Part shown: piece after piece, positions 1 through 6,663 of the stretch
How the letters are laid out: every line of letters starts with the position of its first letter
How positions within the stretch are numbered: the stretch's first letter is position 1
DNA from: Nitrospira sp.
GTDB lineage: Bacteria > Nitrospirota > Nitrospiria > Nitrospirales > Nitrospiraceae
Reading direction: 5' to 3'
DNA: 9,505 nt
NCBI GenBank assembly: GCA_025935475.1
Contig: JAICVE010000084.1
Span: forward strand, 1 to 9,505
The notes under the pieces: generated by a model
What the model was told of the DNA's origin: nothing
Databases searched by the model: none
The model's input: only the letters and a program-made list of their open reading frames with translations
Position numbers and translations under genes: made by a program

Positions 1-171
1 GCGATCATCGATTTCTATCACGATGAGCGTTCAGGCGAGCTGGGCTTTCCCAAACGGCATCTGGTGCCACAGGAGAAGGTCGTAGAGGAAATGACGGAGG
101 CCGGCTATCGGCTGGCGAAGGAGCACACGTTTCTGCAGAAACAATACTTTCTCGAATTTGCAACGGAATGA
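1..171 (+). CDS. Class I SAM-dependent methyltransferase, C-terminal fragment
   Basis: An open frame runs from base 1 to a TGA at 169-171 and encodes the last 56 residues of a protein that starts outside the window. It opens with AIIDFYHDERSGELGFPK and continues through a VPQEKVVEEM helix and an AGYRL segment to a closing YFLEFA strand. This layout (strand, loop, helix, 'aGf/y-l', final 'qyFLvF' strand) is the usual C-terminal end of UbiE/arsenite-methyltransferase-like class I methyltransferases, which move a methyl group from S-adenosylmethionine to a small molecule. The SAM-binding glycine motif lies upstream and cannot be seen, so the substrate is unknown. The gene converges on the minus-strand pair at 254-1935, with a palindrome at 201-220 between them. 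Family assignment is by pattern memory and is moderately secure; the specific function is not. Confidence 0.7.
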   Translation, partial: AIIDFYHDERSGELGFPKRHLVPQEKVVEEMTEAGYRLAKEHTFLQKQYFLEFATE

Positions 172-200
172 GCGCCGTGGAATCGGTGCCCATCTGTGCT

Positions 201-220
201 TCAGCGCCTCGAGGCGATGA
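201..220. repeat. Inverted repeat between convergent genes (possible bidirectional hairpin)
   Basis: CGCCTCGAGGCG at 205-216 is a perfect 12-base palindrome. It is flanked by TCA (201-203) and TGA (218-220), which also pair, leaving one mismatch (204/217). As RNA it folds on either strand into a short hairpin with a TCGA loop. It lies between the ends of the methyltransferase (+) and the OB-fold gene (minus), where a shared terminator would be expected. There is no T-tract on either side, so intrinsic termination is only a guess. Confidence 0.4.
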
Positions 221-253
221 GAGAAAGAACATTAAGCGAGCTAGAAAGGACCG

Positions 254-649
254 TTATTGTGCCGAAGGGGCCACTTTGGCGAGGACCGACTGCACCTTGA
301 GCAGACCTGATTGGCCCGGGGTCCACTCGAAGCGAGCTTCGACGGTGACGACATCACGGTTCCGCAGCGACGTTTTTGCCCCTGCGCAGTTCGAGCGATA
401 CGCGACTTGGATGGAGCCCGTCTCATCATTTAATGTGAACAATTGAAAACATTTCTCCGTCGTCTCTCCTCTGAGATGCCGCATCTTATGATTGGCCACG
501 ATTCCAGTGACGCGCACGACCCGCGATTGATAGGACTCTGGGGCGGCAAGCAGCGATCCGACATCGAGGGCAGAACCTGCCCATGAAAGGGTCGCGGCGA
601 CGCTTATCGCCAGGACCATGATGGCGAATGACTGAAAACACACCCTCAT
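254..649 (-). CDS. Small secreted OB-fold-like protein (hypothetical)
   Basis: A 131-residue protein. The N-terminus is a signal peptide: short basic start (MR), a hydrophobic core over about residues 8-22, and a likely cleavage site near WAGSA-LD (residues 23-29). The mature part has alternating strands: SRVVRVTGIV (42-51), CFQLFTLNDETGSIQVAYR (67-85), DVVTVEARFEW (99-109) and a closing LLKVQSVL. The 'VRVTGIV ... F-L-D-TGSI-V' order resembles nucleic-acid-type OB folds found in periplasmic bacterial proteins (tRNA_anti-like/BOF-like). Two cysteines, C67 and C88, could form a disulfide outside the cytoplasm. Its start lies 20 bases after the DUF445 stop codon, so the two are probably co-transcribed. 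No strong Shine-Dalgarno precedes the ATG, which suggests translational coupling. The fold is inferred from the strand pattern; the function is unknown. Confidence 0.75.
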   Translation of the reverse strand: MRVCFQSFAIMVLAISVAATLSWAGSALDVGSLLAAPESYQSRVVRVTGIVANHKMRHLRGETTEKCFQLFTLNDETGSIQVAYRSNCAGAKTSLRNRDVVTVEARFEWTPGQSGLLKVQSVLAKVAPSAQ

Positions 650-669
650 AGGTCAACTATAGCACCGGT

Positions 670-1935
670 TTATAACTTGGCAATCAACAGGGCGGTTCCG
701 TTCAGCAAAAGTCCTACAACGCCGCCCACGACGGCCCCGTTGATGCGGATAAACTGCAGATCTGTCCCGACCTCCCGCTCGATCGTGTCCACCATGTGAA
801 CGACGGACCAGTCACGGACCGTGGCGGTAACCAGGTCTCCGATTCGGTCGCCATGTCTCGTGGCCAGATCGATGACTACATCTTGTAAGCCGCGCTGGAA
901 CAGCGACACGAATTCGGGATCTGTCCTTAGCGTTTCGCCAAACCCGGCCAAGGCCTCACCCAGATAGGCGCGAATCTCCGACCCCTCCTGCCTCAGATCC
1001 ACCAGCAACCACTGTTTCAAACTGTCCCAGGAATCGTTGAGGAATTGCAGCAAGACGTCATAGCCCAACAGCTTCTCCTTCATGGACGCTTCCCGCTGCA
1101 ATGCCTGTTCAGAATGCATCAGCCATTGCGCCGCCGCCTCGAGGCGCTCGATCAATTGCTGCCTGAAAGGATCATTGGCATCATCGCGCATATCGCGTAG
1201 CAGCGAGAGAAACCACTCCACAAGCTTCTCGGCCACCTTCTCATCGAGCCGGACGAGACTGAGCAGCCGGGACCACGGCAGTTTGTCCGCGATGAGACTG
1301 GACAACTGCCCTCGATGGGCTTCCACCGATTCGCTCACCAGGGTCAGGACGTCGTTCAGCAACCGGTCTCGTTGAGGGCTTTCCAGAAAACCGGACAACA
1401 TCTGTCCAATCACCGGCGAGAGGTGGAGGCCACGCAGCGTATTGGTCGCGAGATGCCGGATGAACTGCTGCATCGCACGATCTTCCGACGCCGCGACCAT
1501 GCGGCCCAACAGGCGTGCCGCTTCCTGAGTCAGCGCCTGCCTGCGGCTCGGATCGAGGAGCACTGCCGTCAACTCGTCCGGAATGCGCCACGACTCGATC
1601 AGCTTCCCGATGGCATCAGGGGTCAGCAGCTGGCGTTGCGTCAGGCTGCCGAGCCGGGAGGCAATTCGTTCCTTGTTTCGTGGAATGATCTGCGTGTGTG
1701 GTATCGGCAGACCGAGCGGCCGCCGAAACAACGCCGTGACGGCATACCAATCGGCGAGCGCTCCGACCATGGCCGCCTCCGCAAAGGCCCGGACCCACCG
1801 GAGCGCCGGATACCTCTGCTCCCAGATCAGCGAGATGACAAACAGGCCGGCCATGCATATGAGCAGTCCTGTCGCGGTCGCACGGGTCCGCAGGTACTGG
1901 CGTTCAAAAGCATCATGCGGGATATCGCTCATCAT
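670..1935 (-). CDS. DUF445 family membrane protein (YjiN-like)
   Basis: A 421-residue protein that I recognise as DUF445. The first membrane span is about residues 22-39. It is followed by the family signature FAEAAMVGALADWYAVTALF (51-70), then RRPLGLPIPHTQIIPRNKERI (71-91) and a 'LGSLTQRQLLTPDAI' segment. The middle (about 95-395) is a long helical, charged region with repeated RLLS/LLxD helices. The protein ends in a hydrophobic hairpin or span, GAVVGGVVGLLLNG (about 400-413). Length and end-to-end architecture match full-length DUF445 proteins such as E. coli YjiN, so the gene looks intact. The biochemical role of the family is not established; it is an inner-membrane protein with a large soluble domain. 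The start has two adjacent Met codons (MMSD); the second is equally possible. The gene is divergent from 2126-2521 and is followed by the secreted OB-fold gene at 254-649. Confidence 0.88.
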   Translation of the reverse strand: MMSDIPHDAFERQYLRTRATATGLLICMAGLFVISLIWEQRYPALRWVRAFAEAAMVGALADWYAVTALFRRPLGLPIPHTQIIPRNKERIASRLGSLTQRQLLTPDAIGKLIESWRIPDELTAVLLDPSRRQALTQEAARLLGRMVAASEDRAMQQFIRHLATNTLRGLHLSPVIGQMLSGFLESPQRDRLLNDVLTLVSESVEAHRGQLSSLIADKLPWSRLLSLVRLDEKVAEKLVEWFLSLLRDMRDDANDPFRQQLIERLEAAAQWLMHSEQALQREASMKEKLLGYDVLLQFLNDSWDSLKQWLLVDLRQEGSEIRAYLGEALAGFGETLRTDPEFVSLFQRGLQDVVIDLATRHGDRIGDLVTATVRDWSVVHMVDTIEREVGTDLQFIRINGAVVGGVVGLLLNGTALLIAKL

Positions 1936-2125
1936 GAAATACCTCTTTTAGTGCTCTCGCATGGGGTGAATGTCTCCCTTGTCTCACTCTGCGGCTTCAT
2001 GTAAGGTACGCCCGCCGTTAAATGGCAGCGTATGTGGTAACAGTCTCTGTATGCCTGCTCATCGATCCCACAGATTCTGATGATTCAGCGTTGAGTTCTT
2101 CGTCTCCGCCCGCGAGGAGCGGTCA

Positions 2126-2521
2126 ATGATCAGCACATTCGATTTGACGCTACTCGGTAGTCTGGTCTCCGCCGGCGGGCTCCTGTTTCTCAGGCATGAC
2201 AAGCGATCCTATCTGAACTGGTCTTCGCTTGGGATGGCTAAGCGGCCGTGTGAACTCTCGGCGGAAAGCCGCCAGCAGCACGCTCGGTCGACCGCGCTCG
2301 CCGCCGCCCGATGGCTGACAGTCGGCGTCCTGACGCTCTTCATCGCCTACGTCCACGGCGCCGAGGAAGGCTACCTATTTGGTCCGTGGAGCGACGTCAT
2401 GTTCCACGTCGTCTTCGTGTCCACCTGCTGGGCCACCACGGCGTTTCGCATGAAACAAGCAGCCGAACGGACGAGCGCAGTCCTCCTCACCCATCCTTCG
2501 CCTAGCCAGGCCAGCAGCTGA
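2126..2521 (+). CDS. Small integral membrane protein, unknown function
   Basis: A 131-residue protein of no family I recognise. GAGGAG at 2114-2119 lies 6 bases before the ATG and fixes the start. Hydrophobic spans are at about residues 7-22 (LTLLGSLVSAGGLLFL), 62-77 (RWLTVGVLTLFIAYV) and 90-106 (DVMFHVVFVSTCWATTA). A basic, polar loop (RHDKRSY to SRQQHARS, about 23-57) separates spans 1 and 2, and the C-terminal tail is Ser/Pro/Ala-rich. A charged HGAEEGYLFGPWSD loop connects spans 2 and 3. It is transcribed away from DUF445 across a 190-base gap that should hold both promoters, and it converges on the RLP gene with only 22 bases between stop codons. The strong ribosome site and coherent spans support a real gene; nothing supports a specific role. 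Confidence 0.7.
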   Translation: MISTFDLTLLGSLVSAGGLLFLRHDKRSYLNWSSLGMAKRPCELSAESRQQHARSTALAAARWLTVGVLTLFIAYVHGAEEGYLFGPWSDVMFHVVFVSTCWATTAFRMKQAAERTSAVLLTHPSPSQASS

Positions 2522-2543
2522 GAGCAACCGGCAGCTCAAGGCC

Positions 2544-3689
2544 TCACGTCAGCGACTTCGTCAACGCCCGCTGGAATTCGTCAATCGCTGTGACGACCCC
2601 CACCTGATTCTGTTGTATCCGGCTGCCAAGTATGAAGACGACATCCTGACCCAAGGCCGTGGTCAGCTCGCGAATCCGATCAACGCCTATTCGGCCGCCA
2701 ACCGCCGGCATCGTGGGCATGATATGCGCCCAGGGCTGCCGACAATTCACCGCCACGGAGAGGCAGTCTTCCTCCGACATGGTATAGCCGACATCGAAGC
2801 TGGGATAGATGGTCATGTCCGCCCCGGCCAATCGAGGCAGCAACGCATACGCCACGGCCGGGGCAAGCCCTCTCCCTTCATGAGAGACGCAGGTTCCCAG
2901 AAAGGTCGGATGACTCGCAATTGGAACAGCCAGCGTCTCATCGACTGCGAGCGCACGCAGCCCATCGAAGCCGGTTACTCCAGGAGCGACCAACAGACCA
3001 GTCGCTCCCAAACGCTTCGCTTCGCCAGCACGCTGCCGCATCGAATCCAATGCTCCGCTCACATGCGCGAAATAAAGACAGTGCCGCCCTCTCTGCACAC
3101 TCGTGCCGGCGATCGCTTCGGCACAACGGGCCACGCGCTCGTTGAATGGACAGAAAGGCTGATCGAGTAGGGCTTGATCATCCTTGATCAGATCGGCACC
3201 GCCACGCACGAACTGCGCTGCCAGCTCCGCAAGTGTCTTCGGCGAACAGCCCAAGGGCTTGAGGACCGCACAAACCAGCGGCCGATTCGACACCCCGACT
3301 GCCTGCCGAAGGCCAACCAAACCGTACCGAGGCCCGCCCCATGACGAGAGCAGCGTGGGCGTCAGCGTAAAGGACAGCAGACGTACGTCCGAGCGCAGAC
3401 TGCTCGTTCCGAATACCAAGTTCAGAAGATCGCTGTGGTCCTTCCCGACCAGGTCGCCTGCATATCGAATCGTGGCTTCGTAGCGTCCTGCGGCAAGCGG
3501 CTGAATCTGTTCGAGACGACCGAGAATCTTGGCGCGAAGCGCAGGCGCAAGGAGATTGGCGTCCGCTTCGATGGTTTGGTCAAGACAAATGCGCTCGGCC
3601 CGGGCTCGAGCCTCGGTCTCCGGCCCCGGCACTTCATAGACTGCTGTGAGGAACTCCGTTCCCAACGGATCACGTTCTTCAGCATGCAT
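2544..3689 (-). CDS. RuBisCO-like protein (type IV RuBisCO family)
   Basis: A 381-residue protein with the RuBisCO large-subunit layout. An N-terminal alpha/beta domain (about 1-125, with LVFG at 91-94) precedes a TIM barrel (about 135-381). By motif alignment to spinach RbcL, several key residues are kept: K175 = K144 (VLKPLG, one residue shorter than canonical KPKLG), K201 = K169, D203 = D171, H294 = H260. Others differ: N123 = L91, E204 = Q172, R295 = P261, H327 = Y295, loop-6 K334 = Y302, S379 = V330, and F-G-G-G 402-405 = F-I-L-G. Loss of loop-6 Lys and the phosphate-site glycines rules out normal carboxylation. Known type IV relatives act as enolase or isomerase in methylthioadenosine/methionine salvage, or as decarboxylases of sugar-acid phosphates. 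No mtn genes lie nearby, so the substrate is open. AAGGG (3697-3701, minus sense) sits 7 bases before the ATG. Divergent from the OPT transporter. Confidence 0.88.
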   Translation of the reverse strand: MHAEERDPLGTEFLTAVYEVPGPETEARARAERICLDQTIEADANLLAPALRAKILGRLEQIQPLAAGRYEATIRYAGDLVGKDHSDLLNLVFGTSSLRSDVRLLSFTLTPTLLSSWGGPRYGLVGLRQAVGVSNRPLVCAVLKPLGCSPKTLAELAAQFVRGGADLIKDDQALLDQPFCPFNERVARCAEAIAGTSVQRGRHCLYFAHVSGALDSMRQRAGEAKRLGATGLLVAPGVTGFDGLRALAVDETLAVPIASHPTFLGTCVSHEGRGLAPAVAYALLPRLAGADMTIYPSFDVGYTMSEEDCLSVAVNCRQPWAHIMPTMPAVGGRIGVDRIRELTTALGQDVVFILGSRIQQNQVGVVTAIDEFQRALTKSLT

Positions 3690-3806
3690 GACAGAACCCT
3701 TATCGTCCTCCCAACCCTACATCAGTCCGGCCCGATTCGTCTCAATCAATGATGTGCCTTCTAAGCTTGAAACTATCCATCCCCGACACCCCCACTACCC
3801 TCCATC

Positions 3807-5828
3807 ATGCCACTGCGTTATCATGCGCCCACCTCAATGTTGACACACGACGACCAGCCCGTCGTCCCCGCCGCAGTCACGCTTCCTGAAATCACCGTGA
3901 AAGCGGTCGTCCTGTCGGTCGTCCTCGCGGCAGTTCTGGCCGCCGCCAACGCGTACCTGGGTCTCTTCGCCGGCATGACCGTGTCCGCGTCCATTCCGGC
4001 CGCAGTCGCCTCGATGGCGATTCTCCGCCTCTTCAAACGGTCCAACATCCTCGAAAACAACATCATCCAGACGGCCGCCTCTTCGGGCGAAGCGCTGGCC
4101 GCCGGCGTGATCTTCACAATCCCCGCGTTGCTGCTCGTCGGCTATTGGTCGGCCTTCGACTATTGGCAGACCGCCTCGATTGCGACAGTCGGCGGCCTGC
4201 TCGGCGTGCTCTTCACAATTCCGTTGCGGCGCGCGCTGATTGTCACGGCACGCCTGAGATTCCCTGAAGGCGTGGCAACCGCCGAAGTCCTCAAGGTCGC
4301 GGCGCCCGCTGAAGGCGAGGTCGTCGACCGAAGCTACGCGGCCGGCGATTTCCGGACGCTGCTTTCTGCCGCCGTCTTGGGCGGTGCGGTGAAGTTCGGC
4401 GAGAGCGGCTTGCGCCTGTGGGCGGAATCCCTCGAAGGCGCGGCCAATATCGGCCGCACCGTGCTCTATGCCGGACTCAACCTCTCGCCTGCCTTGCTCG
4501 CCGTCGGATTCATCATCGGCGTGAATACGGCGGTCGTGGTCTTGCTCGGCGGCGTCATCGGATGGCTGCTGCTGATGCCGGTCTATGGGATCCTCGACGG
4601 ACTGCCGCCGGGTAAGACCGGCTTGGCGGCAGCGATGACCATCTGGAGCGGCCAGATCCGCTATGTCGGGATCGGCGCCATGCTCACCGGGGGCCTTTGG
4701 ACGTTGACGAAGCTCCGCGAGCCGGTGTGGAAAAGTCTTGAGACGCTGCGTGATAGCTATCGCGCAGCTGGATCGTCCCACCCGGCCGCCATCCCGAGGA
4801 CAGAGCAGGATGCGCCGCTTCCCTGGATCGTCGTTCCGTTTGTCCTGGCGCTGCTTCCGATGGCCTGGATCTACACGGCGGTCGTGAGTAGTGTGCCCAT
4901 CGGCCTCCTGATGACGGCCATCATGGCGCTGGCGGCCTTCCTCTTCTCTTCTGTCGCCGCCTACATGGCCGGGCTGGTCGGCAGCTCCAGCAATCCAGTG
5001 TCCGGCGTGACCATCGCCACCATTATGGTCGCCTCGCTTCTCCTCGTGCTGTTCATGGGCGCCGGACATCCGGCCGGGCCGGCGGCCACCCTCGTAATCG
5101 GCGCGGTCGTGTGTTGCGCTGCGGCGATGGGCGGAGACAATCTGCAGGATCTCAAGACGGGTCACTTGGTCGGGGCAACACCCTGGAAGCAGCAAATCAT
5201 GCAAGTCGTCGGCGTGCTGACCGGCGCGGTCGTCCTTGTGCCGGTCTTGTCTCTCCTGCAAGCCAAGTACGGGATCGGCGAGCCGACGGCCGGCCATCCA
5301 CACCCCTTGAGCGCCCCGCAGGCCACGTTGATGGCGAGCCTCACGCGTAGCGTCTTCGGCGAGGGCCTGCCGTGGCCGCTCGTCGGCTTGGGGATGCTGA
5401 TCGGCATCCTCGTGATTCTGGCGGATCGTCGTCTGGAAGCGCGCGGCAGCGAATTCCGGCTCCCCGTTCTTGGCGTGGCGCTGGGCATCTATCTGCCGCT
5501 CAAACTATCGGCAGCGATTTTCTTGGGAGGCGTGATCGCCGCCCTGGCCAGCAGAGCGGCCGGAAAAAGGACTGAGCCGCCGCGGCGCGGTTTGCTGTTT
5601 GCAGCAGGACTGATCACCGGGGAAGCCCTCATGGGCATCGTATTGGCGATCCCGATCGCACTCGGCGCCTTCTGGCCTGGCCTCAATCCCGATCCCTTCC
5701 TGCTGTTCGAGGCACCTCCCCTCGGCGGCTGGCCCGGCATTGCAATCGTGACGCTGGCGGGTTGGCTGCTTTATGTAACCGCCAGGGAACCTTCCAGGAA
5801 GACAAAACGCGGTGCGGGTGTAGGCTGA
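3807..5828 (+). CDS. OPT family transporter (oligopeptide/metallophore type)
   Basis: A 673-residue, strongly hydrophobic protein with many membrane spans. Family hallmarks of prokaryotic OPT proteins are present: NAYLGLFAGMTVSASIPAAV (48-67), NNIIQTAASSGEALAAG (84-100), RFPEGVATAEVLK (151-163), AGLVGSSSNPVSG (388-400), GDNLQDLKTGHLVGATPWKQQ (443-463). The last spans run from about 522 to 658, with a short basic tail (SRKTKRG). OPT proteins are secondary importers of small peptides and peptide-derived metal chelates across the inner membrane; the substrate cannot be read from sequence. The length is normal and there is no frameshift. The start is uncertain: neither ATG 3807 nor in-frame ATG 3837 has a Shine-Dalgarno, and the later one gives a more typical N-terminus (MLTHDDQP), so the first 10 residues may be spurious. 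Divergent from the RLP gene with a 117-base shared upstream region, and followed after 33 bases by a small membrane protein. Confidence 0.9.
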   Translation: MPLRYHAPTSMLTHDDQPVVPAAVTLPEITVKAVVLSVVLAAVLAAANAYLGLFAGMTVSASIPAAVASMAILRLFKRSNILENNIIQTAASSGEALAAGVIFTIPALLLVGYWSAFDYWQTASIATVGGLLGVLFTIPLRRALIVTARLRFPEGVATAEVLKVAAPAEGEVVDRSYAAGDFRTLLSAAVLGGAVKFGESGLRLWAESLEGAANIGRTVLYAGLNLSPALLAVGFIIGVNTAVVVLLGGVIGWLLLMPVYGILDGLPPGKTGLAAAMTIWSGQIRYVGIGAMLTGGLWTLTKLREPVWKSLETLRDSYRAAGSSHPAAIPRTEQDAPLPWIVVPFVLALLPMAWIYTAVVSSVPIGLLMTAIMALAAFLFSSVAAYMAGLVGSSSNPVSGVTIATIMVASLLLVLFMGAGHPAGPAATLVIGAVVCCAAAMGGDNLQDLKTGHLVGATPWKQQIMQVVGVLTGAVVLVPVLSLLQAKYGIGEPTAGHPHPLSAPQATLMASLTRSVFGEGLPWPLVGLGMLIGILVILADRRLEARGSEFRLPVLGVALGIYLPLKLSAAIFLGGVIAALASRAAGKRTEPPRRGLLFAAGLITGEALMGIVLAIPIALGAFWPGLNPDPFLLFEAPPLGGWPGIAIVTLAGWLLYVTAREPSRKTKRGAGVG

Positions 5829-5861
5829 AGGAAAAGCAATCCTTCAATTGTGAGGTGGCGT

Positions 5862-6041
5862 ATGTTCAGCACTGTGACCGGCAGCCTCATCATCCTTTTC
5901 AGCATCTTGGCGATTATTGCCGTCTTGGCCCTGTTCCTGACGGCGCTGCTCAGGTGGATGTTCTTGACTGAGGAAGAGGCGGCTGAAACGACGACGGTGT
6001 ACGAGCCGTCAACGGACTATGCATTACGGAAGGCCGCCTAA
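5862..6041 (+). CDS. 59-residue single-span membrane protein
   Basis: The protein starts MFSTVTGSLIIL, has one long hydrophobic helix (about residues 8-33, ending LLRWMF), then an acidic cytoplasmic-type tail (TEEEAAETT) ending DYALRKAA. I chose ATG 5862 because GAGGTGG (5852-5858) lies just upstream at normal spacing. A GTG at 5850 in the same frame would add only MRWR and would overlap that ribosome site. It begins 33 bases after the OPT stop codon on the same strand with no obvious terminator between, so it is probably co-transcribed with the transporter. No family recognised. Its position suggests a small partner or stabiliser of the OPT protein, but that is inference from neighbourhood only. 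Below the usual length cut-off, so easily missed by annotation. Confidence 0.65.
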   Translation: MFSTVTGSLIILFSILAIIAVLALFLTALLRWMFLTEEEAAETTTVYEPSTDYALRKAA

Positions 6042-6065
6042 CTGCTTCGAGGCCTATCGATCGTA

Positions 6066-6111
6066 GTTCTAGACTGCCCGGACTAGAACCTTCATCTAGG
6101 GATCCCCCTAG
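6066..6111. repeat. Two adjacent CTAG-bounded inverted repeats between convergent genes
   Basis: GTTCTAG (6066-6072) and CTAGAAC (6083-6089) are perfect 7-base inverted arms around a 10-base spacer. Six bases later CTAGGG (6096-6101) and CCCTAG (6106-6111) form a second perfect hairpin with an ATCC loop. The pair lies in the 100-base gap between the converging genes 5862-6041 (+) and 6142-6534 (minus). A shared terminator is possible, but no T-tract follows either arm, so a protein-binding site or small repeat element is equally open. Confidence 0.5.
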
Positions 6112-6141
6112 CAAGAACGGTCCGGATGTTTCTTGATGTAG

Positions 6142-6534
6142 TCAGACTGGGGCGAATTGGGGATCCCGAACGTTGAGGATCGCGTAGGCTTCATCCGCCG
6201 TGCGCACGACACGCAAGTTTGGGCGCGTGTCTGCTCCCTGCAGCTCGAACATCCGCCCCATCCCAAAGAGATCAGGCGTCGGCGCGATGAAGATGACCGG
6301 CCGGCTCGGATCCGGCATAATGGGCTTGGTGCGGGCGAGGTCGCGCATTGTCTGCGGAGAGAAGGCCACTGCCGTCACGTTGGAAAAGTCGGTAATGCCA
6401 GAGAGCGGGTCGAACCGTGCAACGTGTTCTTGGCCGAAGCGATACACGTCCCTGAGCTCGTCATCCGTGACCCGTCCCAAAAAACGAGCACGCAGAATCC
6501 GATTGTTCGTATCGAAGTCGATCTGATAAGGCAT
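6142..6534 (-). CDS. STAS/SEC14-like small cytoplasmic protein (hypothetical)
   Basis: A 130-residue soluble protein without signal peptide or membrane span. It begins with paired strands MPYQIDFDTNNRILRARFLGRVTDDEL, then a helix, then GITDFSNVTAVAFSPQTMRDLA (46-67), a strand PVIFIAP (79-85) and a C-terminal helix TADEAYAIL. The 'I-y-d--nRil-a-f-GrVT-del' opening and 'DfSnVt---fs---m--la' centre resemble SpoIIAA/STAS-like proteins often annotated as STAS/SEC14 domain. Such folds usually bind partner proteins or small ligands; no partner is visible here. AGGAG (6539-6543, minus sense) lies 4 bases before the ATG. It is divergent from the thioredoxin-fold gene across 129 bases. Fold assignment is a weak pattern match; existence as a gene is well supported. 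Confidence 0.65.
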   Translation of the reverse strand: MPYQIDFDTNNRILRARFLGRVTDDELRDVYRFGQEHVARFDPLSGITDFSNVTAVAFSPQTMRDLARTKPIMPDPSRPVIFIAPTPDLFGMGRMFELQGADTRPNLRVVRTADEAYAILNVRDPQFAPV

Positions 6535-6663
6535 CTGGCTCCTGAGACCTAGGTGTTACCCACGAGGACTGGACCATAGCACGGTACCTGCCCAGCTCGC
6601 TAGAAATATGGGACGACGGTAATGTCCGGTAGGAAGTGTTGATCACGAGGCCACGAGGAACGT

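Noticed and set aside
168..446. 92-codon plus-strand frame overlapping the methyltransferase stop
   Set aside because: It mostly covers the opposite strand of the OB-fold gene, lacks a ribosome site and gives an unstructured Arg/Ser-rich translation.
1315..2004. 229-codon plus-strand frame antisense to DUF445
   Set aside because: Low-complexity Arg/Gln-rich translation with no fold pattern; the DUF445 frame on the other strand carries clear family motifs.
1979..2007. Promoter-like TTGTCT-N17-TAAGGT upstream of 2126
   Set aside because: The -10 matches only three of six bases, so it is not distinguishable from background.
2613..3170. 185-codon plus-strand frame antisense to the RLP gene
   Set aside because: No recognisable motif, and the opposite strand encodes the conserved RuBisCO-like barrel.
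3834..5303. 489-codon open frame on the minus strand, antisense to the OPT gene
   Set aside because: Its translation is very rich in His, Arg, Asp and Gly, the mirror image of a hydrophobic GC-rich gene. It has no domain order and lies wholly inside a clear transporter gene.
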